A stretch of 61,207 nucleotides of DNA from CAIYYO01 sp049299895. GTDB lineage: Archaea > Altiarchaeota > Altiarchaeia > IMC4 > QMZM01. The position numbers and the translations under genes are program-made. Location of the stretch: positions 1 through 61,207 of the forward strand of contig JBAQYF010000007.1 of NCBI GenBank assembly GCA_049299895.1. Reading direction: 5' to 3'. Numbering within the stretch: the first letter of the stretch is position 1; each line of letters starts with the position of its first letter. Shown piece after piece: positions 24,508 through 33,522 of the stretch. The notes beneath the pieces were generated by a model. It did no database searches, was not told the origin of the DNA, and was given only the letters and a program-made list of their open reading frames with translations.

Positions 24508-25212
24508 TTTGTTTATCTTATTTTGGCTCTTGCGAAACAGGCCTGTCAGCGTGCATGCTTCCCTCCCGGATATGAAGCTTCGTCCTATCACGTTCCTGAA
24601 GGTTTTTTTAGCTATCCTGCGCTCGTAGTCGTGCTGTAATATCGTGTCCGTCAGCGTGTCGTATTTTTCGAGCAGAACGTCTTTTTCTATTTTCTCCACT
24701 CTGCGCATCTTTTTGAGAGTATCCGCCTGTTTTCTCATCTCCTGACGCGTCAGTTCGTAGAGGACGACAGCGACAGAATGAGACAGGTTCATCGACTTGT
24801 ATTCCTCATGCGTGGGTATCGTCACCAGCATGTCGCATAGCGCTATTTCCTCGTTCGAGAGGCCGTGGTCTTCGCGGCCGAATACGAGGGCGATTTTTGA
24901 GTCCGTGTCAAAGGACGCCCCGAGATCCTCCGGGAAAATGGGCGTCCTCGTGGAATTGGAGTCCGTCGCGACCACTGCGGTCATGCCGACCAGAAAATCA
25001 TAATCATTCTTCAGCCTGGAAAAGTCATCGACTACTCTTGCATGCTCCATTAGACCCCTTGCATGGACTGCCATCATGCGCGCCTCGGCGTCAAAATCCG
25101 GGGGATTCACCAGGACAAGGTCCTTTATCCCGAAGTTCATAACAAGCCGGGCAACGCTGCCAATGTTCCCGCCGTACAGAGGCTCTACCAGGACTACTGA
25201 AAATTCAGGCAT
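24469..25212 (-). CDS. TrmJ-like SpoU family RNA 2'-O-methyltransferase
   Basis: SPOUT-fold enzyme that methylates the ribose of an RNA nucleotide using SAM; the archaeal TrmJ group acts at position 32 of tRNA. Present: FSVVLVEPLYGGNIGSVARL (motif 1 with Asn and Arg), VFGREDHGLSNEE (motif 2) and IPTHEEYKSMNLSHSVAVVLYE (motif 3), forming the trefoil-knot SAM site. The C-terminal 80 residues are a helical extension typical of TrmJ. 247 residues. Its stop lies inside the last 39 bases of the DUF99 gene, on the opposite strand. The exact RNA target is by family likelihood only. Confidence 0.87.
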   Translation of the reverse strand: MPEFSVVLVEPLYGGNIGSVARLVMNFGIKDLVLVNPPDFDAEARMMAVHARGLMEHARVVDDFSRLKNDYDFLVGMTAVVATDSNSTRTPIFPEDLGASFDTDSKIALVFGREDHGLSNEEIALCDMLVTIPTHEEYKSMNLSHSVAVVLYELTRQEMRKQADTLKKMRRVEKIEKDVLLEKYDTLTDTILQHDYERRIAKKTFRNVIGRSFISGREACTLTGLFRKSQNKINKLSAAARLPEDDA

Positions 25213-25315
25213 TTTCTATATACTATATTACTATAATATGTATCTCGCGCAAAAATCTGGAATCTTTTTCTATCCATAATCCTTTATCCATAATGCCGGT
25301 CGCAAAAACACAAAG

Positions 25316-27022
25316 ATGCAACTCATAGGAACCATTTCAGGAGACGTCTCGCCAAGCAACTTCAACATACTCCTCTCGGCTTCGGGAGTAGGGAGAGGCG
25401 CATTCGTCCAGATAAACCACGAGGAATACGGATGGGTCCTTGCCAAGGTAAGCGATCTGAAGCGGTCCCTTTCCAACTCGGGCGAGGAGATAGCCCTCGC
25501 AAAAGCGTATACCATCGGCTATAAACAGGACGGCGTAGTGAAATTCCCAAAGACCCCTTTCAAACCAAACGACCGCGTATACTCCGCGGACGGCGAAATA
25601 ATAATAAACGTAATCGGCCTGCGCAAGAACAAAACAGGGAACATATACCTGGGGGTACTCGACGGCTCCAGGATACCCGTATACATCGATCTGAACAAGA
25701 CCATCAGAAAACACGTATCAGTTCTCGCCATGACCGGAGCCGGGAAAAGTTATACCGTCTGCGTTATACTGGAAGAACTACTCAAGAACGACATACCAAT
25801 CGTGATAATAGATCCCCACCGCGAGTATTCCAGCCTGCGCTATGAGAACGACGACTACGAACCGATGCTGGCCTACGGAGTAAAACCTGCATCATATGCG
25901 TCGAAGATAACTGAATACACAACCAGCCCTCTCACCAATCCTGACGCAGAAAAGCTCACATTAAAGATGCGTTTCTCCATGGATGAGATAACAGAGATAC
26001 TCCCAGTAAAACTTGCAGACAAGCAGAAAATCATACTCTACAACGCCCTGCACCACCTGGAAGGGCAGGAATACGGGATAAACGATCTCATCAACGTGGT
26101 CCGCATGGAGAAAGGCAAAGACAAATGGAAAGTAATCAACGTCCTGGAAACCCTTGCCGCATGCGGTCTATTCGACGAAAAACCGGTATCCGAAAAAGAC
26201 CTGGTAAAACCGGGACACGCGTCCATAATCGATCTCAAAGGCTCCGAACCATGGGTGCAGCAGCTTGTGGTAACGCGCATAGCAAAGGAACTATTCGCCG
26301 CAATGAAACTAAACCAACTCCCGGCGTTCTTCTTTTTGGTCGAGGAGGCGCACAACTTCTGTCCCGAGCGGGGCTTCGGAGAGGCGACGTCCTCAGAGAT
26401 ACTTAGAACGATAGCATCAGAGGGCCGAAAGTTCGGCCTGCACATGTGCGTCGTCAGCCAGAGACCCGCGCGCGTAGACAAGAACGTCCTGTCGCAGTGC
26501 AACACACAGATCATACTCAAAGTAACGAACCCGAACGACCTGCGGGCGATAGGCCAGTCAATAGAAGGCTTTACCTCAGGTATGGAAAGTGACATAAAAC
26601 AGTTGTCCGTCGGGCAGGCGCTTGTCGTGGGAGAGTGCGTGGAGCAGCCGATCGTAGTAAACATAAGGGCGCGCGAGAGCAAGCACATCGGCGCTGTGGA
26701 GGCAAAAGGGAAGAACGTTGATGCTGAGAAAAAGCCGGTGCCCGCTGGAAAGGTCAAGCCCATCTTCGAGGAAGGAAAAGAATTCCAAGTCCAGGAAGCT
26801 GCGCCCAGGGATAAAAAGGAGATAATCAAGAAGATCAAGCCGGTCTTCATCAAAGAAAAAGAGCCAACGGAACAAAAAGAGACAAAGGATGCTAAACAGA
26901 AGGACGAGGGCAAAGACAAAGAGAAGAAAGATGCCGCCTCGGCGGCACCCAAGAAAAAATCCTTCTCCGACCGGATAGTGGGAATATTTCTGAAAGATGA
27001 GGAAGAGATGACGAAGAAATAA
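25316..27022 (+). CDS. herA: HerA-family bipolar DNA helicase/translocase
   Basis: 568 residues. An N-terminal HAS-barrel (about 1-95), Walker A MTGAGKS at 139-145, Walker B FFFLVEEAH at 338-346, and the following SQRPARVDKNVLSQCNTQII (about 381-400, sensor and arginine finger region) identify a FtsK/HerA ATPase. In archaea HerA works with NurA, Mre11 and Rad50 in double-strand end resection. None of those genes is next door; the following gene is a transporter 6 bases downstream. The last 100 residues are a Lys/Glu-rich tail of low complexity, not part of the common HerA core. This protein belongs to the wider VirB4/HerA class but is distinct from the VirB4 gene at 9669. Confidence 0.92.
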   Translation: MQLIGTISGDVSPSNFNILLSASGVGRGAFVQINHEEYGWVLAKVSDLKRSLSNSGEEIALAKAYTIGYKQDGVVKFPKTPFKPNDRVYSADGEIIINVIGLRKNKTGNIYLGVLDGSRIPVYIDLNKTIRKHVSVLAMTGAGKSYTVCVILEELLKNDIPIVIIDPHREYSSLRYENDDYEPMLAYGVKPASYASKITEYTTSPLTNPDAEKLTLKMRFSMDEITEILPVKLADKQKIILYNALHHLEGQEYGINDLINVVRMEKGKDKWKVINVLETLAACGLFDEKPVSEKDLVKPGHASIIDLKGSEPWVQQLVVTRIAKELFAAMKLNQLPAFFFLVEEAHNFCPERGFGEATSSEILRTIASEGRKFGLHMCVVSQRPARVDKNVLSQCNTQIILKVTNPNDLRAIGQSIEGFTSGMESDIKQLSVGQALVVGECVEQPIVVNIRARESKHIGAVEAKGKNVDAEKKPVPAGKVKPIFEEGKEFQVQEAAPRDKKEIIKKIKPVFIKEKEPTEQKETKDAKQKDEGKDKEKKDAASAAPKKKSFSDRIVGIFLKDEEEMTKK

Positions 27023-27028
27023 GATTTT

Positions 27029-27991
27029 ATGACAAAACGTTCTTTCCATTTGTTTGTCCCGATTATTGTGGCCGCTGCTCTTTTCGGTTTAAGCGCTCCG
27101 CTGGCTAAAATACTGCTAGGAGAAATATCCGGTGTCATGCTGGCCTCGTTGTTATACCTTGGAAGCGGCGTGGGCCTATTGTTTTTCAGGGGCGCGTTTT
27201 ACGGTAAAACGTCCGGCCAAAGGGAGGCGGGCATAGGGAGAAAAGATCTTATCTATCTTTCAGGAGGTATCTTCGCCGGAGGAGTTGCCGCGCCAATAGC
27301 ACTACTTTCCGGACTTGGAAGCTCGCCTGCTTCAGTCGCTTCCCTCATGATGAACTTCGAGGGCGTTGCAACCGCGATAATAGCTGCTCTATTTTTCAAG
27401 GAAGCGATCGGCAGAAGGTCCTGGACTGCGATTATGCTCGTCTTTCTCGGAAGCACGATACTTACCTTCCAACCGGGGCAATGGACCGTTTCACTGGGGG
27501 CGCTGAGCATTTTATCAGCATGCGTGTTTTGGGGTATAGACAATAATTTCACCAGAAACATCTCTTCGAAAGATCCGGTAGAGATTGTCACAATCAAAGG
27601 ACTATGTGCCGGGACCTTTTCTTTGATCTTTGCATTACTTCTGGGAGACAATATCCCCGGGATGTACGCAATTCTGAGCGCGCTCCTGCTGGGGTTTTTC
27701 AGTTACGGACTCAGCACGGTTCTGTTTGTATATTCTTTGCGCAATCTAGGGGCTGCTAGGACCGGGGCTTTTTTCGGCGCAGCTCCCTTTATCGGAGCAT
27801 TCGCATCATTTCTGATCCTGCGCGAGGAACTGAGTGTGCTCTTTATTACTGCCCTGCCATTGATGCTTGCGGGGATGTGCCTGCTTTTTTCAGAGAACCA
27901 CGAGCATGTCCACACACATTACGTCGGAGGGCAGGAACTGATACATAAGCACCCTCACCTACCAGATACGCAGCACCGGCATAAGCATTAA
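27029..27991 (+). CDS. EamA/DMT-family transporter with histidine-rich tail
   Basis: 320 residues, about ten membrane segments in two EamA halves (about 8-140 and 150-285), e.g. ASVASLMMNFEGVATAIIAALFF in the first half. After the last segment there is a cytosolic or external tail of about 30 residues packed with histidines (ENHEHVHTHYVG, HKHPHLPDTQHRHKH; eleven His). The EamA family exports or imports metabolites; the His-rich tail would bind divalent metals such as nickel or zinc, suggesting a metal-linked substrate or sensing. It starts six bases after herA and ends 11 bases before the convergent ornithine cyclodeaminase gene. Confidence 0.87.
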   Translation: MTKRSFHLFVPIIVAAALFGLSAPLAKILLGEISGVMLASLLYLGSGVGLLFFRGAFYGKTSGQREAGIGRKDLIYLSGGIFAGGVAAPIALLSGLGSSPASVASLMMNFEGVATAIIAALFFKEAIGRRSWTAIMLVFLGSTILTFQPGQWTVSLGALSILSACVFWGIDNNFTRNISSKDPVEIVTIKGLCAGTFSLIFALLLGDNIPGMYAILSALLLGFFSYGLSTVLFVYSLRNLGAARTGAFFGAAPFIGAFASFLILREELSVLFITALPLMLAGMCLLFSENHEHVHTHYVGGQELIHKHPHLPDTQHRHKH

Positions 27992-28002
27992 GAAAAAAGT
28001 TA

Positions 28003-29220
28003 TCAGCAAGATTTCTCCCCTTCCAGTTTCTTTATCTCCATAGTCAGCGTCGGTAACAGCACCGCGGGATCCGTTACCAGTCCGAGCGCCTGCGTCGTTC
28101 CCCTGTCCTGCAGTCTTGTGACTACATACGGGTTTATGTCTATTGCGACCGTCTTCACTTTCGAGGGCAGCATGTTCCCGACAGCTATCCCGTGCAACAT
28201 TGATGCGCATATTATGCACATGTCTGCTTTCTGCACGTATTTTCTCATCTCGTCCTGGGCGACCATGACGTCCGATATCGTATCAGGCAAAGGTCCGTCG
28301 TCTCTGAGCGATCCTCCTATCACGAACGGCACGTTGTTCTTCACGCATTCGTATAGTACGCCGCTTTTCAGGACTCCTTTTTCGATGGCCTGCCTGACGC
28401 TGCCTGCTTTTCTTATCTCGTTTATCGCGATGAGGTGGCTTTTGTATCCTCTCTTCAGGACTTTGCCCGTCTTTTTATCCATGCCGAGGGTTGTTCCGAA
28501 CAGTTGTTTTTCGACGTCCATCACGGAAAATCCGTTCCCTGTGAAGAGCGCCTGCACATAGCCCATCCTTATCAGTTCCTGGAATGATTCATCCGCTCCG
28601 GTGTGAGCCATCGCGGTTCCCATGACGTAGATTATGGACCCTTTCTTGTCCTTTATCTTCTTCATCTCGCGGGCCAGGTCTTTGATGTAGTTGTTTATCG
28701 GCTTTTCAGGCGAAATCTCACTTGACATGAATCCGAACATGTCTGTCGGAGTACGCGATCTCTGGGGCGGCTCTATTCTCACGCCGTCGAAGCCTACGAT
28801 TATCATGTCTCCCTTTTTGACTACTCCCTGTCTCCTGCAGTAGGCGTTCCCCTTTTCAAGTACGACTATGCAGTCCATCTCTATGTCTTTTACTTCCTTC
28901 CATTTCCCTCCCTGGAAGACGAACGTGGGATGGTGGGTCGTTCCGTAGAAATTGTCCGGGAGGACTCCGTCTGCAGGAGCGGGCTCGGATCTGACCTCTT
29001 TTTTGGGTAGGAGCGCTCCGAGTTTCTCCAGTTCGTCGAACAATTCAGCCGGCCCCTTTACCTCTATCTTGCAGTAGCTGGCGTCTGTTTTGGTCTTTCC
29101 GACGTCTAATTGCAGTATCTCAAAGCTTCCCTTCATGTCCATAATGGTGTCCAGGACCCTTGGAAGAATCAAAGAATCAATAATATGCCCTTTTAGCTCA
29201 ATTTCTCCAGTGATTGTCAT
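28003..29220 (-). CDS. archaeal ornithine cyclodeaminase (LOR/SDH bifunctional-enzyme-like, TIGR00300 family)
   Basis: 405 residues. The N-terminal 100 residues are the LOR/SDH conserved domain (start MTITGEIELKGHIIDSLILP), and the rest is a deoxyhypusine-synthase/Rossmann-like NAD-binding part with IVVLEKGNAYCRRQGVVKKGD, GSIIYVMGTAMAHTGA and FVIGGSLRDDGPLPD. In methanogens this archaeal family has been shown to convert ornithine to proline with loss of ammonia, so it is a proline biosynthesis gene. Convergent with the EamA gene and divergent to pyrG with a 102-base AT-rich gap that probably holds both promoters. Assignment by motif recollection; family name is firm, activity is inferred. Confidence 0.85.
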   Translation of the reverse strand: MTITGEIELKGHIIDSLILPRVLDTIMDMKGSFEILQLDVGKTKTDASYCKIEVKGPAELFDELEKLGALLPKKEVRSEPAPADGVLPDNFYGTTHHPTFVFQGGKWKEVKDIEMDCIVVLEKGNAYCRRQGVVKKGDMIIVGFDGVRIEPPQRSRTPTDMFGFMSSEISPEKPINNYIKDLAREMKKIKDKKGSIIYVMGTAMAHTGADESFQELIRMGYVQALFTGNGFSVMDVEKQLFGTTLGMDKKTGKVLKRGYKSHLIAINEIRKAGSVRQAIEKGVLKSGVLYECVKNNVPFVIGGSLRDDGPLPDTISDVMVAQDEMRKYVQKADMCIICASMLHGIAVGNMLPSKVKTVAIDINPYVVTRLQDRGTTQALGLVTDPAVLLPTLTMEIKKLEGEKSC

Positions 29221-29322
29221 CTTGTACTTTTATAGTTTTCTAATTACTATAATATATCATTTTTGTATTAGTGGCATAAATTTCCCAGAAGACAAATAAT
29301 AAAATAACAGACCTTATTTAAA

Positions 29323-30897
29323 ATGAAAGTAATCGTGACCACGGGAGGAGTCTTAAGCGGCCTCGGCAAAGGCGTTACCACAGCATCTATCGGACGAATA
29401 CTCAAAGACCGGGGCTATAACGTCATACCAGTCAAGATAGACGGATACGTCAACGTCGACCCCGGGACGATGAACCCATACGAGCACGGGGAAGTATACG
29501 TCCTCGACGACGGGAGCGAGACGGACCTGGACCTTGGACACTATGAACGGTTCCTCAACACCAATCTGACCGGCGACTCTAACATGACAACCGGGAGCGT
29601 CTACAAGACAGTCATTGAAAAAGAGCGCCGCGGAGACTATTTAGGAAAGACCGTGCAGATAATACCTCACATAACCGATGAGATAAAGCGTCGCCTGAGA
29701 AAATTCAAGGACGCAGACGTGGTCCTGATAGAAGTCGGGGGAACAGTAGGAGACATGGAGAACATGGTTTTCATCGAAGCCCTAAGACAGTTGTCCAGGG
29801 AGAACGAGAACAAGTTCCTATTCGTCCATTTGTCATATGTTCCCATAATCCCCTCAGGAGAGCAGAAAACAAAGCCTACGCAGCACTCTGTAAAGGAGCT
29901 CCTGAGCCTGGGAATACAGCCCAACATCATAATAGGAAGATGCGAGAAACGCCTAGGCGAGAAAACAAGAGAAAAAATAGCCCTGTTCTGCGGAGTAAAG
30001 ACGGAAGAAGTGTTAAGCGACCCGGACATAGAAGACATATACGATCTTCCGAGCATTTTCCAGGACCAGAACATACACGATATCATAATCCAGAAACTGT
30101 GCCTTGAAGAAAAGCCCGTACGCGACAACCAGTGGGAAGACAACGTCAAGAGGACGCACTCCTGCAAAAAGGAAGTCACTATCGGCATATTCGGCAAATA
30201 CACCGGCCTAGAGGATGCGTATCTTTCCATAAAGGAATCATTCAAGCATGCCGGCGCGGCAAACAACTGCAAGGTGAAGCTTAAATGGGTGGAGTCCGAG
30301 GAGATAACCCCTGAAGACTTTGCGTCGCTTGACGGAATCCTTGTTCCCGGCGGCTTCGGCTCGCGGGGAGTGGAAGGAAAGATATCTGCGATACAATACG
30401 CAAGAGAGCACAAAGTGCCGTTCCTGGGTATATGCTTCGGGATGCAGCTTGCTGTCGTCGAATATGCGAGGAACGTATGCAACCTGAAAGGCGCAAACAC
30501 TACCGAGGTCGAGGAAGGGACCAAATATCCAGTAATAGACCTCATACCCGAGCAGAAAGGCATCTCCAAGAAGGGCGCAACGATGCGGTTAGGTGCATAC
30601 GAATGCGACATAAGCAAAGGGTCTGTCGCTCACAGGCTTTATGCGCAGGACAAAGTATCCGAGAGGCATCGGCATCGCTGGGAAGTGAATCCCGATTACA
30701 TAAGCGTTCTGGAGAAGAGCGGGATGAAGTTCTCCGGGAACTGTCCCGGGAAGAATCTGATGGAAATAGTGGAGCTCCCAGACCACCCGTACTATGTGGG
30801 CTGCCAGTTCCACCCTGAATTCAAGTCCCGGCCGGAAAAACCGGCTCCTTTGTTTGTAGGTCTTGTAGAAGCTGCGTTAAAATGCAGGAAAAGTTGA
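29323..30897 (+). CDS. pyrG: CTP synthase
   Basis: Makes CTP from UTP, ATP and glutamine-derived ammonia. The synthase domain (1-265) begins MKVIVTTGGVLSGLGKGVTTAS with the P-loop-like motif GGVLSGLGKG and the UTP-site SETDLDLGHYERF; the glutamine amidotransferase domain (about 283-524) has the catalytic triad Cys371 (LGICFGMQ), His497 and Glu499 (GCQFHPEF). Length 524 is slightly below the bacterial 545 but usual for archaea. It stands alone: the 312 bases after it contain no gene. Confidence 0.97.
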   Translation: MKVIVTTGGVLSGLGKGVTTASIGRILKDRGYNVIPVKIDGYVNVDPGTMNPYEHGEVYVLDDGSETDLDLGHYERFLNTNLTGDSNMTTGSVYKTVIEKERRGDYLGKTVQIIPHITDEIKRRLRKFKDADVVLIEVGGTVGDMENMVFIEALRQLSRENENKFLFVHLSYVPIIPSGEQKTKPTQHSVKELLSLGIQPNIIIGRCEKRLGEKTREKIALFCGVKTEEVLSDPDIEDIYDLPSIFQDQNIHDIIIQKLCLEEKPVRDNQWEDNVKRTHSCKKEVTIGIFGKYTGLEDAYLSIKESFKHAGAANNCKVKLKWVESEEITPEDFASLDGILVPGGFGSRGVEGKISAIQYAREHKVPFLGICFGMQLAVVEYARNVCNLKGANTTEVEEGTKYPVIDLIPEQKGISKKGATMRLGAYECDISKGSVAHRLYAQDKVSERHRHRWEVNPDYISVLEKSGMKFSGNCPGKNLMEIVELPDHPYYVGCQFHPEFKSRPEKPAPLFVGLVEAALKCRKS

Positions 30898-31209
30898 ACT
30901 ATATTCTGATTTATTAAGCTAGAATGCGCTATATAATATACATCCAAACCCATGAATACCTTCTAAACTGTGTTCCGATAAGTTGAAGACCTGCATGAGG
31001 CGGCCTTCTTTGGCATTGTTACCTTATCATTGGCCCTAAAAGGCCGAAAACCGGCCCATTGAAGCAAACCATGATACATCGGCTACAAAAAAATGATTTA
31101 TAAATAAGTACCCCTTTGTATTTTACCCATTTGCTTTTATACTAAGATAATGATATTATAATCCAATCAAAATCCAACGATTCCACATAGGAAGAGCGAG
31201 TGATCAAAA
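30898..31209. other. 312-base non-coding region, possible structured RNA
   Basis: No supportable open frame. A hairpin is possible at 31001-31046: CGGCCTT (31001-31007) with AAGGCCG (31040-31046) and an inner GGC (31012-31014) with GCC (31033-31035). It is followed by CCGGCCC and an ACA trinucleotide near 31084-31086 (CGGCTACAA), a layout that could suit an archaeal H/ACA guide RNA but the lower stem is not convincing. Bases 31087-31209 hold the tfb promoter. Alternatively the hairpin ends the pyrG transcript. Confidence 0.35.
31097..31106 (+). promoter_or_regulatory. TATA box candidate upstream of tfb
   Basis: TTTATAAATA is a near-perfect archaeal TATA box preceded by an A-rich BRE-like stretch. 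It lies about 104 bases before the tfb ATG, so either the mRNA has a leader of about 80 bases or the element serves a small RNA. A second candidate (ATATTATAAT at 31153-31162) would give a short leader. Confidence 0.45.
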
Positions 31210-32136
31210 ATGAGAGAATGCAAGTCATGCGGTGGGACAAACTTTGTTTCCGACTACGAGCGCGGAGAAGTTTATTGCAGAAAATGCGGTCTAGTCTTAG
31301 AGGATACTCTATTTGACTTTGGCCCGGAATGGAGAGCGTTTGACAGAGAACAGCTGGACAAGAGGGCAAGAACGGGCGGGCTCCTAAGATACGCAAAGCT
31401 TGGAAAAGGCCTTACTACCGAGATAGACAAATACGACAGGGACATAAAAGGAAAAGCCATCCCAGCCGAGAGAAAGGCCAAATTCTACAGGCTCAGAAAA
31501 TGGCAGACCAGGTCCAAGATGGCAACCTCCCTCCAGAGGAACCTGTCAAAGGCCTTGCCCGAACTCGACAGGATGTGCTCATACCTGAAGATCCCCGGAA
31601 ACGTCAAGGAAGAATGCGCCCTGCTCTATAGGAAGTGCGCCGAGAAAGGGATAGTGAAAGGACGCTCCATAGAAAGCATGGTAGCTGCGATAATCTACCT
31701 GGTCACAAGAAAGAACAAGATCCCAAGGACCCTGGAAGAGCTTGAGACCGCTTCAGGCGTTAAAAAGAAATTGATCTCGGGAAGTTTCAGGAAAATAGTG
31801 CACGAGATGAAGATAAAGATGCCCGTGACTACTGCGGCAGACTATGTTCCCTCGCTTGCAGTAAGGCTTGAAGCGTCGGGAGAGACCATGGCCAAGGCAA
31901 TAGAACTGGTGGACAAGGCCAAGGAAACAAGCGTCACAACCGGTAAGGTGCCCATAAGCGTGGCCATTGCCGCCCTGTATCTTGCAGCGGACATAACAAA
32001 AGACGGCAAGATGAAAAGGGACGTAAAGTTCCCCGGTATCTCCAAGAACACTATCCAGAGCAGGTACGACGAGATACTAAGAAAGGTCGTAGGCAAAGAA
32101 ACCATGGTTGCTACGCCCATGGCGGCCCTCGCCTGA
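31210..32136 (+). CDS. tfb: transcription initiation factor TFB
   Basis: Bridges TBP-DNA and RNA polymerase at promoters. The N-terminal zinc ribbon has Cys4, Cys7, Cys23 and Cys26 (CKSCGG...YCRKCG), followed by the B-reader/B-linker region (GPEWRAFDREQLDKRARTG) and two cyclin-like repeats of about 90 residues each (about 115-200 and 210-300). The C-terminal repeat contains the usual GKVPISVAIAALYLA and SKNTIQSRYDEI motifs. 308 residues is normal. Only one TFB is in this window. Downstream, 38 bases separate it from the CBS gene on the same strand. Confidence 0.97.
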   Translation: MRECKSCGGTNFVSDYERGEVYCRKCGLVLEDTLFDFGPEWRAFDREQLDKRARTGGLLRYAKLGKGLTTEIDKYDRDIKGKAIPAERKAKFYRLRKWQTRSKMATSLQRNLSKALPELDRMCSYLKIPGNVKEECALLYRKCAEKGIVKGRSIESMVAAIIYLVTRKNKIPRTLEELETASGVKKKLISGSFRKIVHEMKIKMPVTTAADYVPSLAVRLEASGETMAKAIELVDKAKETSVTTGKVPISVAIAALYLAADITKDGKMKRDVKFPGISKNTIQSRYDEILRKVVGKETMVATPMAALA

Positions 32137-32174
32137 GGACTGAATTTTTCTCTTTCTAATTTATTATTATCCGT

Positions 32175-32957
32175 ATGGATGAATCGATAATCTCCAAAGA
32201 CCTGGTTACTATAGACAAAGACAGTCACCTGCACGCGGCTCTTGAAATAATGCAGAAGCGTCACATATCCCGTCTCATCGTTACAGAAGGAGGAAATATT
32301 GTGGGTATACTGGCCGAGGAGGATATCGCAAATCGACTCGCCGACGGCAAGGAAAGAAAACTCAAGGCCGAACACATCCACATAAGCGGGGCCATGACAA
32401 AGGACCCGGTGTCAATAGACGTCGGCGCCTCCCTGCGCGATGCCGCGAAAATAATGCTGGAAAAAAAGTTCTCGTCGCTCCTGGTCAAAAAAGAAGGGGC
32501 AGTGATCGGCCTCATAACGAAGACCGACCTTGTGAAGACCCTGTGCTCATCCAAAAAAGAGGTTAAAGAATTCTGCACCCCTAATCCCGTCACGGTAAAA
32601 CCCGAGGAAACCATCGTCTCAGTGCGAAAAACGATGCTGGCGCGTAACATCCACCGGGCTCCCGTCATGGACAACGGCGCCCTCGTGGGGATGCTGACTG
32701 AAAGAGACATTGCCAAAGGACTTGACACCTTCCGCAAGGCAATAGACAAATACCCCCAGGCAGACATAAAGAGGCTCACTGTAAACCTGGTGATGCGGCC
32801 TGCGCCGATAACGGTCAAACCCGATACCTCCATAGGAAAAGCAGCCGGCATAATGATCGAGAAAAAGATATCGGGCCTGCCGGTCGTAAATGAAAAGATG
32901 GGGATCATCACCAAAACGGATCTCATCAAAGGGATAGCCGCAGGAAAGCTGCCTTGA
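32175..32957 (+). CDS. four-CBS-domain protein
   Basis: 260 residues made of two Bateman modules (four CBS motifs, about residues 5-60, 72-125, 133-185 and 205-257), each with the pattern 'I..D....A...M....I..L.V....G..GI.T..D'. CBS pairs bind adenosine nucleotides and act as energy or ligand sensors. No extra domain is fused, so it must act on another protein. It follows tfb by 38 bases and could be co-transcribed with it. Its stop codon abuts the stop codon of the convergent gins51 gene. Confidence 0.9.
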   Translation: MDESIISKDLVTIDKDSHLHAALEIMQKRHISRLIVTEGGNIVGILAEEDIANRLADGKERKLKAEHIHISGAMTKDPVSIDVGASLRDAAKIMLEKKFSSLLVKKEGAVIGLITKTDLVKTLCSSKKEVKEFCTPNPVTVKPEETIVSVRKTMLARNIHRAPVMDNGALVGMLTERDIAKGLDTFRKAIDKYPQADIKRLTVNLVMRPAPITVKPDTSIGKAAGIMIEKKISGLPVVNEKMGIITKTDLIKGIAAGKLP

Positions 32958-33461
32958 TCAGGCTTCTTCGGCGGCTTCCTCTTCCACCAGTACTTTGGCG
33001 TTGTCCAGAGGGATATCAACTATGTCCCCCTCCTTGAAGGGTCCGTAATGCACCATGTCCGAGCCTATTACAGAAGGGAACGGGATCAGGAACCTGACCC
33101 TGACTTTTTTTATCTGAGTGTTTACGGCAGTATTCTCCTCCTCTTTCTCCCCTGCTGGTTCGCCTGAAAGGACCTCTTTATAATCCTCAAGCTCTTTTGC
33201 GATCTTCCCGTAGAACTTCTTTTCCGCAGGCACCATATTAGCTGGCTCCTTCTGACCGGAACGCAACGCGGCGAAGACTATCTTGTTCCTGCGCCTCTCG
33301 AATATCTCATACACCCTTTTTGAGATGTGCTCCCGGTGCTCTGCTTCGATCTTCGCGAGGAGGTCTGCTGCGTCGTAGTAGAAACAGTCGTCTATCTTCT
33401 GCAGTTCAGTTGCAGCCTTCTCATTCATGTAGATCTTCTGGATGTCTGCATAATTTATCAT
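32958..33461 (-). CDS. gins51: GINS complex subunit Gins51 (Gins15)
   Basis: Subunit of the archaeal replication fork complex CMG that activates MCM. 167 residues in the A-B domain order of Gins51: a helical A domain (about 1-85, with YYDAADLLAKIEAEHREHISKRVYEIFERRRNKIV) and a small beta-rich B domain at the C-terminus (VRFLIPFPSVIGSDMVHYGPFKEGDIVDIP). A charged linker (GEPAGEKEEENTAVNTQ) joins them. Stop-to-stop adjacency with the CBS gene; divergent from pgi with 61 bases between starts. The B domain identifies it well. Confidence 0.88.
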   Translation of the reverse strand: MINYADIQKIYMNEKAATELQKIDDCFYYDAADLLAKIEAEHREHISKRVYEIFERRRNKIVFAALRSGQKEPANMVPAEKKFYGKIAKELEDYKEVLSGEPAGEKEEENTAVNTQIKKVRVRFLIPFPSVIGSDMVHYGPFKEGDIVDIPLDNAKVLVEEEAAEEA

Positions 33462-33522
33462 CCCAAACCACCTTTTTCTCCCTAAATTATTAATAGTTCA
33501 AAAGACTAATAACCAAAACAAG

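Noticed and set aside
26038..27138. 366-codon open frame antisense to herA
   Set aside because: herA is unmistakable on the other strand; the antisense frame is Ser/Phe-rich, as expected from reverse reading of Lys/Glu-rich sequence.
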